Shown here piece after piece: positions 36,448-48,579 of a DNA stretch of 64,000 nucleotides; position 1 is the first letter of the stretch; the number at the start of each line of letters is the position of its first letter. The notes beneath the pieces are model-generated. The model ran no database searches and was not told where the DNA came from. It was given only the letters and a program-made list of their open reading frames with translations. This DNA is from Inia geoffrensis (lineage: Eukaryota > Chordata > Mammalia > Artiodactyla > Iniidae). The stretch is from assembly GCA_036417435.1 (NCBI GenBank), contig JAZAQT010000027.1, positions 434,001 through 498,000 of the forward strand. The letters are read 5' to 3'. A program made the position numbers and the translations under genes.

Positions 36448-37698
36448 CACGAGTTAGTCTTGGTGTCCTGGTTAAGATTAGGGCACGGGTGAGGGTAAGG
36501 CTTCGGGTGAGGGTCAGGGTTAGGAGTCGGGTTAGGGTTAGGGTTAAGGAATGCAGAGGGATTAGGGTACAGCTTAGGGTACGACAGTGCTTAAGGGTTA
36601 CCGTTCGTGTGAGGGCAAGGGTTAGTGTTAGTGTCCTGGTTAAGATTAGGGCACGGGTGAGGGTAAGGCTTCAGGTGAGGGTCAGGGTTAGGATTCGGGT
36701 TAGGGTTAGGGTTAGGGAATGGGGAGGGATTAGGGTACAGTTTAAGGTACGACAACGATTAAGGGTTAGCGTACGTGTGAGGGCACAAGTTAGTGTTGGT
36801 GTCCTGGTTAAGGTTAGGGCACGGGTGAGGGTAAGATTTCGGGTGAGGGTCAGGGATAGAATTCGGGTTAGGGTTAGGGTTAGGGAATGGGGAGATATTA
36901 GGGCACAGTTTAGGGTACCACAACGCTTAAGGTTTAGCGTACGTGTGAGGTCACTAGTTAGTGTTAGTGTACTGCTTACGATTAGGGCACGGGTGAGGGT
37001 AAGGCCTCGGAAGAGGGTCACGTTAAGGGTTAGGGTTAGGGTTAGGGAATGGGGACTGATTAGGGTACAGGTTAGGGTACGGCAATGGCTTAGGGTTGAC
37101 GTACGTTAGAGGGCATGGGTTACTGTTGATGTACTGGTTAAAATTAGGACACGGGTGAGGGTAAAGTTTCGGGTGAGTGCCATGGTTAGGTTTCAGGTTA
37201 GGGTTAGGGTTAGGGAATGGAGAGGGAGTAGGGTACAGGTTAGGGTACCACTGCGGTTTAGTGTTAGCGTACGTTTGAGGGCAGGAGTTAGTCTTGGTGT
37301 CCTGGTTAAGATTAGGGCACGGGTGAGGGTAAGGCTTCGGGTGAGGGTCAGGGTTAGGATTCGGGTTAGGCTTAGGGTTTTGGAATGGAGAGGGATTAGG
37401 GTACAGGTTAGGGTACGACAATGCTTAAGGTTTAGCGTAAGTGTGAGGGCACGAGTTAGTGTTGGTGTACTGGTTAAGACAACGGCACCGATGAGGGTAA
37501 GGCCTCGGAAAAGGGTCACGTTCAGGGTTTCGCTTAGGGTTATGGTTAGGATATGGGGAGGGATTAGGGTACAGGATAGGGTACGACAATGCTTAAGGGT
37601 TAACGTACGTTTGAGGGCATGAGTTAGTGTTTGTGTACTGGTTAAGATTAGGGCATTGGTTAGGGTAGGGCATCGGAAGTGGGTCAGGTTTAGGGATG
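35521..37698 (+). repeat. 13-monomer unit (2,178 bp): A B C D E F B C D E F G H
   Basis: Same architecture as 27,296-29,473. The left part resembles 29,474-30,460 (offset 6,047), including GGAGGAATTCGGG. The right part resembles 30,310 onward (offset 6,881). Confidence 0.91.
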
Positions 37699-39041
37699 GG
37701 GTTAGGGTTAGGGTTAAGGAATGGGGAGGGATTAGGGTACAATTTAGGGTACGACAACGCTTAAGGTTTAGCGTACGTGTGAGGGCACGCGTTAGTGTTG
37801 GTGTCCTGTTAAGATTAGGGCACGGGTGAGGGTAAGGCTTCGGGTGAGGGTCAGGGTTAGGATTCGGGTTAGGGTTAGGGTTAAGGAATGCAGAGGGATT
37901 AGGGTACAGCTTAGGGTACGACAGTGCTTAAGGGTTAGCGTTCGTGTGAGGGCAAGTGTTAGTGTTAGTGTCCTGGTTAAGATTAGGGCACGGGTGAGTG
38001 TAAGGCTTCAGGTGAGGGTCAGGGTTAGGATTCGGGTTAGGGTTAGGGTTAGGGAATGGGGAGGGATTAGGGTACAGTTTAGGGTACGACAACGATTAAG
38101 GGTTAGCGTACGTGTGAGGGCACAAGTTAGTGTTGGTGTCCTGGTTAAGATTAGGGCACGGGTGAGGTTAAGGTTTCGGGTGAGGTTCAGGAATAGAATT
38201 CGGGTTAGGGTTAGGGTTAGGGAATGGGGAGATATTAGGGCACAGTTTAGGGTACCACAACGCTTAAGGTTTAGCGTACGTGTGAGGTCACTAGTTAGTG
38301 TTAGTGTACTGCTTACGATTAGGGCACGGGTGAGCGTAAGGCCTCAGAAGAGGGTCACGTTAAGGGTTAGGGTTAGGGTTAGGGTTACGGAATGGGGATT
38401 GATTAGGGTACAGGTTAGGGTACGGCAATGGCTTAGGGTTGGCGTACGTTAGAGGGCATGGGTTAGTGTTGATGTACTGGTTAAAATTAGGACACGGGTG
38501 AGGGTAAAGTTTCGGGGGAGGGTCATGGTTAGGTTTCAGGTTAGGGTTAGGGTTAGGGAATGGAGAGGGATTAGGGTACAGGTTAGGGTACCGCTGCGGT
38601 TTAGTGTTAGCGTACGTTTGAGGGCACGAATTAATCTTGGTGTCCTGGTTAAGATTAGGGCACGGGCGAGGGTAAGGCTTCGGGTGAGGGTCAGGGTTAG
38701 GATTCGGGTTAGGGTTAGGGTTAGGGAATGGAGAGGGATTAGGGTACAGGTTAGGGTACGACAATGCTTAAGGGTTAGCGTACGTTTGAGGGCATGAGTT
38801 AGTGTTTGTGTACTGGTTAAGACAACGGCACCGATGAGGGTAAGGCCTCGGAAAAGGGTCACGTTCAGGGTTTCGCTTAGGGTTAGGGTTAGGGAATGGG
38901 GAGGGATTAGGGTACAGGATAGGGTACGACAATGCTTAAGGGTTAGCGTACGTTTGAGGGCATGAGTTAGTGTTTGTGTACTGGTTAAAATTAGGGCATT
39001 GGTTAGGGTAGGGCATCGGAAGTGGGGCAGGTTTAGGGATG
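37699..39041 (+). repeat. 8-monomer unit (1,343 bp), canonical order with H-type patch in G
   Basis: Counterpart of 30,818-32,160. It shares the single-base loss GTCCTGTTAAG (near 37,808) and the H-type patch in G (near 38,780). Confidence 0.93.
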
Positions 39042-41381
39042 GGGTTAGGGTTAGGGTTAAGGAATGGGGAGGGATTAGGGTAAATTTTAGGGTACGACAA
39101 CGCTTAAGGTTTAGCGTACGTGTGAGGGCACGCGTTAGTGTTGGTGTCCTGGTTAAGATTAGGGCACGGGTGAGGGTAAGGCTTCGGGTGAGGGTCAGGG
39201 TTAGGATTCGGGTTAGGGTTAGGGTTAAGGAATGCAGAGGGTTTAGGGTACAGCTTAGGGTACGACAGTGCTTAAGGGTTAGCGTTCGTGTGAGGGCAAG
39301 GGTTAGTGTTAGTGTCTTGGTTAAGATTAGGGCACGGGTGAGGGTAAGGCTTCAGGTGAGGGGCAGGGTTAGGATTCGGGTTAGGGTTAGGGTTAGGGAA
39401 TGGGGAGGGATTAGGGTACAGTTTAGGGTACGACAACGATTAAGGGTTAGCGTACGTGTGAGGGCACAAGTTAGTGTTGGTGTCCTGGTTAAGATTAGGG
39501 CACGGGTGAGGGTAAGGTTTCGGGTGAGGGTGAGGGATAGAATTCGGGTTAGGGTTAGGGTTAGGAAATGGGGAGATATTAGGGCACAGTTTAGGGTACC
39601 ACAACGCTTAAGGTTTAGCGTACGTGTGAGGTCAGTAGTTAGTGTTAGTGTACTGCTTACGATTAGAGCACAGGTGAGGGTAAGGCCTCGGAAGAGGGTC
39701 ACGTTAAGGGTTAGGGTTAGGGAATGGGGATTGATTAGGGTACAGGTTAGGGTACGGCAATGGCTTAGGGTTGGCGTACGTTAGAGGGTATGGGTTAGTG
39801 TTGATGTACTGGTTAAAATTAGGACACGGGTGAGTGTAAAGTTTCGGGTGAGTGTCATGGTTAGGTTTCAGGTTAGGGTTAGGGTTAGGGAATGGAGAGG
39901 GATTAGGGTACAGGTTAGGGTACCGCTGCGGTTTAGTGTTAGCGTACGTTGGAGGGCACCAGTTAGTCTTGGTGTCCTGGTTAAGATTAGGGCACGGGTG
40001 AGGGCAAGGCTTCGGGTGAGGGTCAGGGTTAGGATTCGGGTTAGGGTTAGGGTTAGGGAATGGAGAGGGATTAGGGTACAGGTTAGGGTACGACAATGCT
40101 TAAGGGTTAGCGTAAGTGTGAGGGCACGAGTTAGTGTTGGTGTACTGGTTAAGATAACGGCACCGATGAGGATAAGGCCTCGGAAAAGGGTCACGTTCAG
40201 GGTTTCGCTTAGGGTTAGGGTTAGGGAATGGGGAGGGATTAGGGTACAATTTAGGTTACGACAACGCTTAAGGTTTAGCGTACGTGTGAGGGCACGAGTT
40301 AATGTTGGTGTCCTGGTTAAGATTAGGGCACGGGTGAGGGTAAGGCTTTGGGTGAGGGTCAGGGTTAGGATTCGGGTTAGGGTTAGGGTTAAGGAATGCA
40401 GAGGGATTAGGGTACAGCTTAGGGTACGACAGTGCTTAAGGGTTAGCGTTCGTGTGAGGGCAAGGGTTAGTGTTAGTGTCCTGGTTAAGATTAGGGCACG
40501 CGTGAGGGTAAGGCTTCAGGTGAGGGTCAGTTTTAGGATTCGGGTTAGGGTTAGGGTTAGGGAATGGGGAGGGATTAGGGTACAGTTTAGGGTACGACAA
40601 TGATTAAGGGTTAGCGTACGTGTGAGGGCACGAGTTAGTGTTGGTGTCCTGGTTAAGATTAAGGCACGGGTGAGGGTAAGGTTTCGGGTGAGGGTCAGGG
40701 ATGGAATACGGGTTAGGGTTAGGGTTAGGGAATGGGGAGATATTAGGGCACAGTTTAGGGTACCACAACGCTTAAGGTTTAGCGTACGTGTGAGGTCATT
40801 AGTTAGTGTTAGTGTACTGCTTACGATTAGGGCACGGGTGAGGGTAAGGCCTCGGAAGAGGGTCACGTTAAGGGTTAGGGTTAGTGTTAGGGTTAGGGAA
40901 TGGGGATTCATTAGGGTACAGGTTAGGGTACAGCAATGGCTTAGGGTTGGCGTACGTTAGAGGGCATGGGTTAGTGTTGATGTACTGGTTAAAATTAGGA
41001 CACGGGTGAGGGTAAAGTTTCGGGTGAGTGTCATGGTTAGGTTTCAGGTTGGGGTTAGGGTTAGGGAATGGAGAGGGATTAGGGTACAGGTTAGGGTACC
41101 ACTGCGGTTTAGTGTTAGCGTATGTTTGAGGGCACGAGTTAGTCTTGGTGTCCTGGTTAAGATTAGGGCACGGGTGAGGGTAAGGCTTCGTGTGAGGGTC
41201 AGGGTTAGTTTTCGGGTTAGGGTTAGGGTTAGGGAATGGAGAGGGATTAGGGTACAGGTTAGGGTACGACAATGCTTAAGGGTTAGCGTACGTTTGAGGG
41301 CATGAGTTAGTGTTTGTGTACTGGTTAAGATTAGGGCATTGGTTAGGGTAGGGCATCGGAAGTGGGTCAGGTTTAGGGATG
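39042..41381 (+). repeat. 14-monomer unit (2,340 bp): A B C D E F G H/A B C D E F G/H
   Basis: Counterpart of 32,161-34,512. It is shorter by 12 bp because the first E head has only two GGGTTA units (near 39,709). Confidence 0.91.
39200..41275 (+). repeat. 10.9-kb-offset duplication, left copy
   Basis: Matches about 50,080-52,167 at offset 10,880, then 10,892 after a two-hexamer difference in an E head. Shared private states include AGGTGAGGGGCAGGG, ATTAGAGCACAGGTG and GTCAGTTTTAGG. The match stops at the G/H fusion of this copy. Confidence 0.84.
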
Positions 41382-42389
41382 GGTTTAGGGTTAGGGTTAA
41401 GGAATGGGGAGGGATTAGGGTACAATTTAGGGTACGACAACGCTTAAGGTTTAGCGTACGTGTGAGGGCACGAGTTAGTGTTGGTGTCCTGGTTAAGATT
41501 AGGGCACGGGTGAGGGTAAGGTTTCGGGTGAGGTTCAGGGATAGAATTCGGGTTAGGGTTAGGGTTAGGGAATGGGGAGATATTAGGGCACAGTTTAGGG
41601 CACCACAACGCTTAAGGTTTAGCGTACGTGTGAGGTCACTAGTTAGTGTTAGTGTACTGCTTACGATTAGGGCACGGGTGAGGGTAAGGCCTCGGAAGAG
41701 GGTCACGTTAAGGGTTAGGGTTAGGGTTAGGGTTAGTTAATGGGGATTGATTAGGGTACAGGTTAGGGTACGGCAATGGCTTAGGGTTGGCGTACGTTAG
41801 AGGGCATGGGTTAGTGTTGATGTACTGGTTAAAATTTGTACACGGGTGAGGGTAAAGTTTCGGGTGAGTGTCATGGTTAGGTTTCAGGTTAGGGTTAGGG
41901 TTAGGGAATGGAGAAGGATTAGGGTACAGGTTAGGGTACCGCTGCGGTTTAGTGTTAGCGTACGTGTGAGGGCACGAGTTAGTCTTGGTGTCCTGGTTAA
42001 GATTAGGACACGGGTGAGGGTAAGGCTTCGGGTGAGAGTCAGGGTTAGGATTCGGGTTAGGGTTAGGTTTAGGGAATGGAGAGGGATTAGGGTACAGGTT
42101 AGGGTACGACAATGCTTAAGGGTTAGCGTAAGTGTGAGGGCACGAGTTAGTGTTGGTGTACTGGTTAAGACAACGGCACCGATGAGGGTAAGGCCTCGGA
42201 AAAGGGTCACGTTCAGGCTTTCGCTTAGGGTTAGGGTTAGGGAATGGGGAGGGTTTAGGGTACAGGATAGGGTACGACAATGCTTAAGGGTTAGCGTACG
42301 TTTGAGGGCATGAGTTAGTGTTGGTGTACTGGTTAAGATTAGGGCATTGGTTAGGGTAGGGCATCGAAAGTGGGTCAGGTTTAGGGATG
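41382..42389 (+). repeat. 6-monomer unit (1,008 bp): A/C D E F G H
   Basis: Same layout as 34,513-35,520 and nearly identical in its left part. E head ends GGTTAGTTAATGG, and E reads AAAATTTGTACACGGG. Confidence 0.92.
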
Positions 42390-45060
42390 GGGTTAGGGAT
42401 AGGGTTAAGGAATGGGGATGGATTAGGGTACAATTTAGGGTACGACAACGCTTAAGGTTTAGTGTACGTGTGAGGGCACGTGTTAGTGTTGGTGTCCTGG
42501 TTAAGATTAGGGCACGGGTGAGAGTAAGGCCTCGGGTGAGGGTCAGGGTTAGGATTCGGGTTAGGGTTAGGTTTAAGGAATGCAGAGGGATTAGGGTACA
42601 GCTTAGGGTACGACAGTGTTTAAGGGTTAACGTTCGTGTGAGGGCAAGGGTTAGTATTAGTGTCCTGGTTAAGATTAGGGCACGGTTGAGGGTAAGGCTT
42701 CGGGTGAGGGTCAGGGTTAGGATTCGGGTTAGGGTTAGGGTTAGGGAATGGGGAGGGATTAGGGTACAGTTTAGGGTACGACAACGATTAAGGGTTAGCG
42801 TACGTGTGAGGGCACGAGTTAGTGTTGGTGTCCTGGTTAAGATTAGGGCACGGGTGAGGGTAAGGTTTCGGGTGAGGGTCAGGGATAGAATTCGGTTTAG
42901 GGTTAGGATTAGGGAATGGGGAGATATTAGGGCACAGTTTAGGGTACCACAACGCTTAAGGTTTAACGTACGTGTGAGGTCACAAGTTAGTGTTAGTGTA
43001 CTGCTTACGATTAGGGCACGGTTGAGGATAATGCCTCGGAAGAGGGTCACGTTAAGGGTTAGGGTTAGGGTTAGGGTTAGTGAATGGCGATTGATTAGGG
43101 TACAGGTTAGGGTACGGCAATGGCTTAGGGTTGGCGTACGTTAGAGGGCATGGGTTAGTGTTGATGTACTGGTTAAAATTAGGACACGGGTGAGGGTAAA
43201 GTTTCGGGTGAGTGTCATGGTTAGGTTTCAGGTTAGGGTTAGGGTTAGGGAAAGGAGAAGGATTAGGGTACAGGTTAGGGTACCGCTGCGGTTTAGTGTT
43301 AGCGTACGTGTGAGGGCACGAGTTAGTCTTGGTGTCCTGGTTAAGATTAGGGCACGGGTGAGGGTAAGGCTTCGGGTGAGGGTCAGGGTTAGGATTCGGG
43401 TTAGGGAATGGAGAGGGATTAGGGTACAGGTTAGGGTACGACAATGCTTAAGGGTTAGCGTAAGTGTGAGGGCACGAGTTAGTGTTGGTGTACTGGTTAA
43501 GACAACGGCACCGATGAGGGTAAGGCCTCGGAAAAGGGTCACGTTCAGGGTTTCGCTTAGGGTTAGGGGTAGGGAATGGGGAGGGTTTAGGGTACAGGAT
43601 AGGGTACGACAATGCTTAAGGGTTAGCGTACGTTTGAGGGCATGAGTTAGTGTTGGTGTACTGGTTAAGATTAGGGCATTGGTTAGGGTAGGGCATCGGA
43701 GGTGGGTCAGGTTTAGGGATGGGGTTAGGGTTAGGGTTAAGGAATGGGGATGGATTAGGGTACAATTTAGGGTACGACAACACTTAAGGTTTAGTGTACG
43801 TGTGAGGGCACGCGTTAGTGTTGGTGTCCTGGTTAAGATTAGGGCACGGGTGAGAGTAAGGCCTCGGGTGAGGGTCAGGGTTAGGATTCGGGTTAGGGTT
43901 AGGGTTAAGGAATGCAGAGGGATTAGGGTACAGCTTAGGGTACGATAGTGTTTAAGGGTTAACGTTCGTGTGAGGGCAAGGGTTAGTGTTAGTGTCCTGG
44001 TTAAGATTAGGGCACGGGTGAGGGTAAGGCTTCGGGTGAGAGTCAGGGTTAGGATTCGTGTTAGGGTTAGGGTTAGGGAATGGGGAGGGATTAGGGTACA
44101 GTTTAGGGTACGACAACGATTAAGGGTTAGCGTACGTGTGAGGGCACGAGTTAGTGTTGGTGTCCTGGTTAAGATTAAGGCACGGGTGAGGGTAAGGTTT
44201 CGGGTGAGGGTCAGGGATAGAATTCGGGTTAGGGTTAGGATTAGGGAATGGGGAGATATTAGGGCACAGTTTAGGGTACCACAACGCTTAAGGTTTAGCG
44301 TACGTGTGAGGTCACTAGTTAGTGTTAGTGTACTGCTTACGATTAGGGCACGGGTGAGGGTAAGGCCTCGGAAGAGGGTCACGTTAAGGGTTAGGGTTAG
44401 GGTTAGGGTTTGGGAATGGGGATTGATTAGGGTACAGTTTAGGGTACGGCAATGGCTTAGGGTTGGCGTACGTTAGAGGGCATGGGTTAGTGTTGATGTA
44501 CTGGTTAAAATTAGGACACGGGTGAGGGTAATGTTTCGGGTGAGTGTCATGGTTAGGTTTCAGGTTAGGGTTAGGGTTAGGGAATGGAGAGGGATTAGGG
44601 TACAGGTTAGGGTACCGCTGCGGTTTAGTGTTAGCGTACGTTTGAGGGCACGAGTTAGTCTTGGTGTCCTTGTTAAGATTAGGGCACGGGTGAAGGTAAG
44701 GCTTCGGGTGAGGGTCATGGTTAGGATTCGGGTTAGGGTTAGGGTTAGGGAATGGAGAGGGATTAGGGTACAGGTTAAGTACGGCAATGCTTAAGGGTTA
44801 GCGTAAGTGTGAGGGCACGAGTTAGTGTTGGTGTACTGGTTAAGACAACGGCACCGATGAGGGTAAGGCCTCGGAAAAGGGTCACGTTCAGGGTTTCGCT
44901 TAGGGTTAGGGTTAGGGAATGGGGAGGGATTAGGGTACAGGATAGGGTACGACAATGCTTAAGGGTTAGCGTACGTTTGAGGGCATGAGTTAGTGTTTGT
45001 GTACTGGTTAAGATTAGGGCATTGGTTAGGGTAGGGCATCGGAAGTGGGTCAGGTTTAGG
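41730..45060 (+). repeat. 11.4-kb-offset duplication, left copy (diverged)
   Basis: Resembles about 53,126-56,470 at offset 11,396, then 11,408 after the G-head deletion. Shared states include GTTAATGGGG after the E head, GGATAATGCCTCGG, GGGAAAGGAGAAGG and GGTTAAGTACG. Differences are more frequent than in the 4,858-bp pair. Confidence 0.82.
42390..43721 (+). repeat. 8-monomer unit (1,332 bp), canonical A-H
   Basis: Canonical order with two hexamers missing from the G head (near 43,395). D reads GGATAATGCCTCGG and loses the StuI site. F has GGGAAAGGAGAAGG. Confidence 0.93.
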
Positions 45061-45064
45061 GATG
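43722..45064 (+). repeat. 8-monomer unit (1,343 bp), canonical A-H
   Basis: One base is lost in G (CAGGTTAAGTACGG near 44,776). The E head is followed by GGGTTTGGGAATGG. Confidence 0.93.
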
Positions 45065-46239
45065 GGGTTAGGGTTAGGGTTAAGGAATGGGGATGGATTA
45101 GGGTACAATTTAGGGTACGACAACGCTTAAGGTTTAGTGTACGTGTGAGGGCACGCGTTAGTGTTGGTGTCCTGGTTAAGATTAGGGCACGGGTGAGGGT
45201 AAGGCTTCGGGTGAGGGTCAGGGTTAGGATTCGGGTTAGGGTTAGGGTTAAGGAATGCAGAGGGTTTAGGGTACAGCTTAGGGTACGACAGTGCTTAAGG
45301 GTTAGCGTTCGTGTGAGGGCAAGGGTTAGTGTTAGTGTCTTGGTTAAGATTAGGGCACGGGTGAGGGTAAGGCTTCAGGTGAGGGGCAGGGTTAGGATTC
45401 GGGTTAGGGTTAGGGTTGGGAATGGGGAGGGATTAGGGTACAGTTTAGGGTACGACAACGATTAAGGGTTAGCGTACGTGTGAGGGCACAAGTTAGTGTT
45501 GGTGTCCTGGTTAAGATTAGGGCACGGGTGAGGGTAAGGTTTCGGGTGAGGGTGAGGGATAGAATTCGGGTTAGGGTTAGGGTTAGGAAATGGGGAGATA
45601 TTAGGGCACAGTTTAGGGTACCACAACGCTTAAGGTTTAGCGTACGTGTGAGGTCAGTAGTTAGTGTTAGTGTACTGCTTACGATTAGGGCACGGGTGAG
45701 GGTAAGGCCTCGGAAGAGGGTCACGTTAAGGGTTAGGGTTAGTGTTAGGGTTAGGGAATGGGGATTCATTAGGGTACAGGTTAGGGTACAGCAATGGCTT
45801 AGGGTTGGCGTACGTTAGAGGGCATGGGTTAGTGTTGATGTACTGGTTAAAATTAGGACACGGGTGAGGGTAAAGTTTCGGGTGAGTGTCATGGTTAGGT
45901 TTCAGGTTGGGGTTAGGGTTAGGGAATGGAGAGGGATTAGGGTACAGGTTAGGGTACCACTGCGGTTTAGTGTTAGCGTATGTTTGAGGGCACGAGTTAG
46001 TCTTGGTGTCCTGGTTAAGATTAGGGCACGGGTGAGGGTAAGGCTTCGTGTGAGGGTCAGGGTTAGTTTTCGGGTTAGGGTTAGGGTTAGGGAATGGAGA
46101 GGGATTAGGGTACAGGTTAGGGTACGACAATGCTTAAGGGTTAGCGTACGTTTGAGGGCATGAGTTAGTGTTTGTGTACTGGTTAAGATTAGGGCATTGG
46201 TTAGGGTAGGGCATCGGAAGTGGGTCAGGTTTAGGGATG
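45065..46239 (+). repeat. 7-monomer unit (1,175 bp): A B C D E F G/H, spanning a duplication junction
   Basis: One base is lost at the C head (GGGTTGGGAATGGGG near 45,416). The junction of the 4,858-bp tandem duplication lies inside D at about 45,659-45,685. Confidence 0.92.
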
Positions 46240-47247
46240 GGTTTAGGGTTAGGGTTAAGGAATGGGGAGGGATTAGGGTACAATTTAGGGTACGACAACG
46301 CTTAAGGTTTAGCGTACGTGTGAGGGCACGAGTTAGTGTTGGTGTCCTGGTTAAGATTAGGGCACGGGTGAGGGTAAGGTTTCGGGTGAGGTTCAGGGAT
46401 AGAATTCGGGTTAGGGTTAGGGTTAGGGAATGGGGAGATATTAGGGCACAGTTTAGGGCACCACAACGCTTAAGGTTTAGCGTACGTGTGAGGTCACTAG
46501 TTAGTGTTAGTGTACTGCTTACGATTAGGGCACGGGTGAGGGTAAGGCCTCGGAAGAGGGTCACGTTAAGGGTTAGGGTTAGGGTTAGGGTTAGTTAATG
46601 GGGATTGATTAGGGTACAGGTTAGGGTACGGCAATGGCTTAGGGTTGGCGTACGTTAGAGGGCATGGGTTAGTGTTGATGTACTGGTTAAAATTTGTACA
46701 CGGGTGAGGGTAAAGTTTCGGGTGAGTGTCATGGTTAGGTTTCAGGTTAGGGTTAGGGTTAGGGAATGGAGAAGGATTAGGGTACAGGTTAGGGTACCGC
46801 TGCGGTTTAGTGTTAGCGTACGTGTGAGGGCACGAGTTAGTCTTGGTGTCCTGGTTAAGATTAGGACACGGGTGAGGGTAAGGCTTCGGGTGAGAGTCAG
46901 GGTTAGGATTCGGGTTAGGGTTAGGTTTAGGGAATGGAGAGGGATTAGGGTACAGGTTAGGGTACGACAATGCTTAAGGGTTAGCGTAAGTGTGAGGGCA
47001 CGAGTTAGTGTTGGTGTACTGGTTAAGACAACGGCACCGATGAGGGTAAGGCCTCGGAAAAGGGTCACGTTCAGGCTTTCGCTTAGGGTTAGGGTTAGGG
47101 AATGGGGAGGGTTTAGGGTACAGGATAGGGTACGACAATGCTTAAGGGTTAGCGTACGTTTGAGGGCATGAGTTAGTGTTGGTGTACTGGTTAAGATTAG
47201 GGCATTGGTTAGGGTAGGGCATCGAAAGTGGGTCAGGTTTAGGGATG
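46240..47247 (+). repeat. 6-monomer unit (1,008 bp): A/C D E F G H
   Basis: Copy of 41,382-42,389 displaced by 4,858 bp. Confidence 0.93.
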
Positions 47248-48579
47248 GGGTTAGGGATAGGGTTAAGGAATGGGGATGGATTAGGGTACAATTTAGGGTA
47301 CGACAACGCTTAAGGTTTAGTGTACGTGTGAGGGCACGTGTTAGTGTTGGTGTCCTGGTTAAGATTAGGGCACGGGTGAGAGTAAGGCCTCGGGTGAGGG
47401 TCAGGGTTAGGATTCGGGTTAGGGTTAGGTTTAAGGAATGCAGAGGGATTAGGGTACAGCTTAGGGTACGACAGTGTTTAAGGGTTAACGTTCGTGTGAG
47501 GGCAAGGGTTAGTATTAGTGTCCTGGTTAAGATTAGGGCACGGTTGAGGGTAAGGCTTCGGGTGAGGGTCAGGGTTAGGATTCTGGTTAGGGTTAGGGTT
47601 AGGGAATGGGGAGGGATTAGGGTACAGTTTAGGGTACGACAACGATTAAGGGTTAGCGTACGTGTGAGGGCACGAGTTAGTGTTGGTGTCCTGGTTAAGA
47701 TTAGGGCACGGGTGAGGGTAAGGTTTCGGGTGAGGGTCAGGGATAGAATTCGGTTTAGGGTTAGGATTAGGGAATGGGGAGATATTAGGGCACAGTTTAG
47801 GGTACCACAACGCTTAAGGTTTAACGTACGTGTGAGGTCACAAGTTAGTGTTAGTGTACTGCTTACGATTAGGGCACGGTTGAGGATAATGCCTCGGAAG
47901 AGGGTCACGTTAAGGGTTAGGGTTAGGGTTAGGGTTAGTGAATGGCGATTGATTAGGGTACAGGTTAGGGTACGGCAATGGCTTAGGGTTGGCGTACGTT
48001 AGAGGGCATGGGTTAGTGTTGATGTACTGGTTAAAATTAGGACACGGGTGAGGGTAAAGTTTCGGGTGAGTGTCATGGTTAGGTTTCAGGTTAGGGTTAG
48101 GGTTAGGGAAAGGAGAAGGATTAGGGTACAGGTTAGGGTACCGCTGCGGTTTAGTGTTAGCGTACGTGTGAGGGCACGAGTTAGTCTTGGTGTCCTGGTT
48201 AAGATTAGGGCACGGGTGAGGGTAAGGCTTCGGGTGAGGGTCAGGGTTAGGATTCGGGTTAGGGAATGGAGAGGGATTAGGGTACAGGTTAGGGTACGAC
48301 AATGCTTAAGGGTTAGCGTAAGTGTGAGGGCACGAGTTAGTGTTGGTGTACTGGTTAAGACAACGGCACCGATGAGGGTAAGGCCTCGGAAAAGGGTCAC
48401 GTTCAGGGTTTCGCTTAGGGTTAGGGGTAGGGAATGGGGAGGGTTTAGGGTACAGGATAGGGTACGACAATGCTTAAGGGTTAGCGTACGTTTGAGGGCA
48501 TGAGTTAGTGTTGGTGTACTGGTTAAGATTAGGGCATTGGTTAGGGTAGGGCATCGGAGGTGGGTCAGGTTTAGGGATG
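47248..48579 (+). repeat. 8-monomer unit (1,332 bp), canonical A-H
   Basis: Copy of 42,390-43,721, with the same two-hexamer deletion in G. I saw one substitution: GGATTCTGG near 47,580 against GGATTCGGG near 42,722. Confidence 0.94.

Larger units (their letters stand above)
37191..41729 (+). repeat. 6.9-kb-offset duplication, right copy
   Basis: Right copy of 30,310-34,860. It ends at the E head, where GTTAATGG replaces GGGAATGG. Confidence 0.88.
40802..45659 (+). repeat. 4,858-bp tandem duplication, left copy
   Basis: Directly abuts the right copy. Every unit, hexamer deletion and single-base loss in it recurs 4,858 bp to the right. I noticed one substitution (near 42,722). Confidence 0.92.

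Noticed and set aside
41884..43050. 388-codon open frame on the - strand (Thr-Leu rich), repeated at 46,742, 51,936, 53,280, 54,624 and 60,623
   Set aside because: Low-complexity complement of the TTAGGG array. Its openness follows from the hexamer composition and the 168-bp period. There is no start context, domain or non-repetitive segment, and it overlaps open frames on the + strand.
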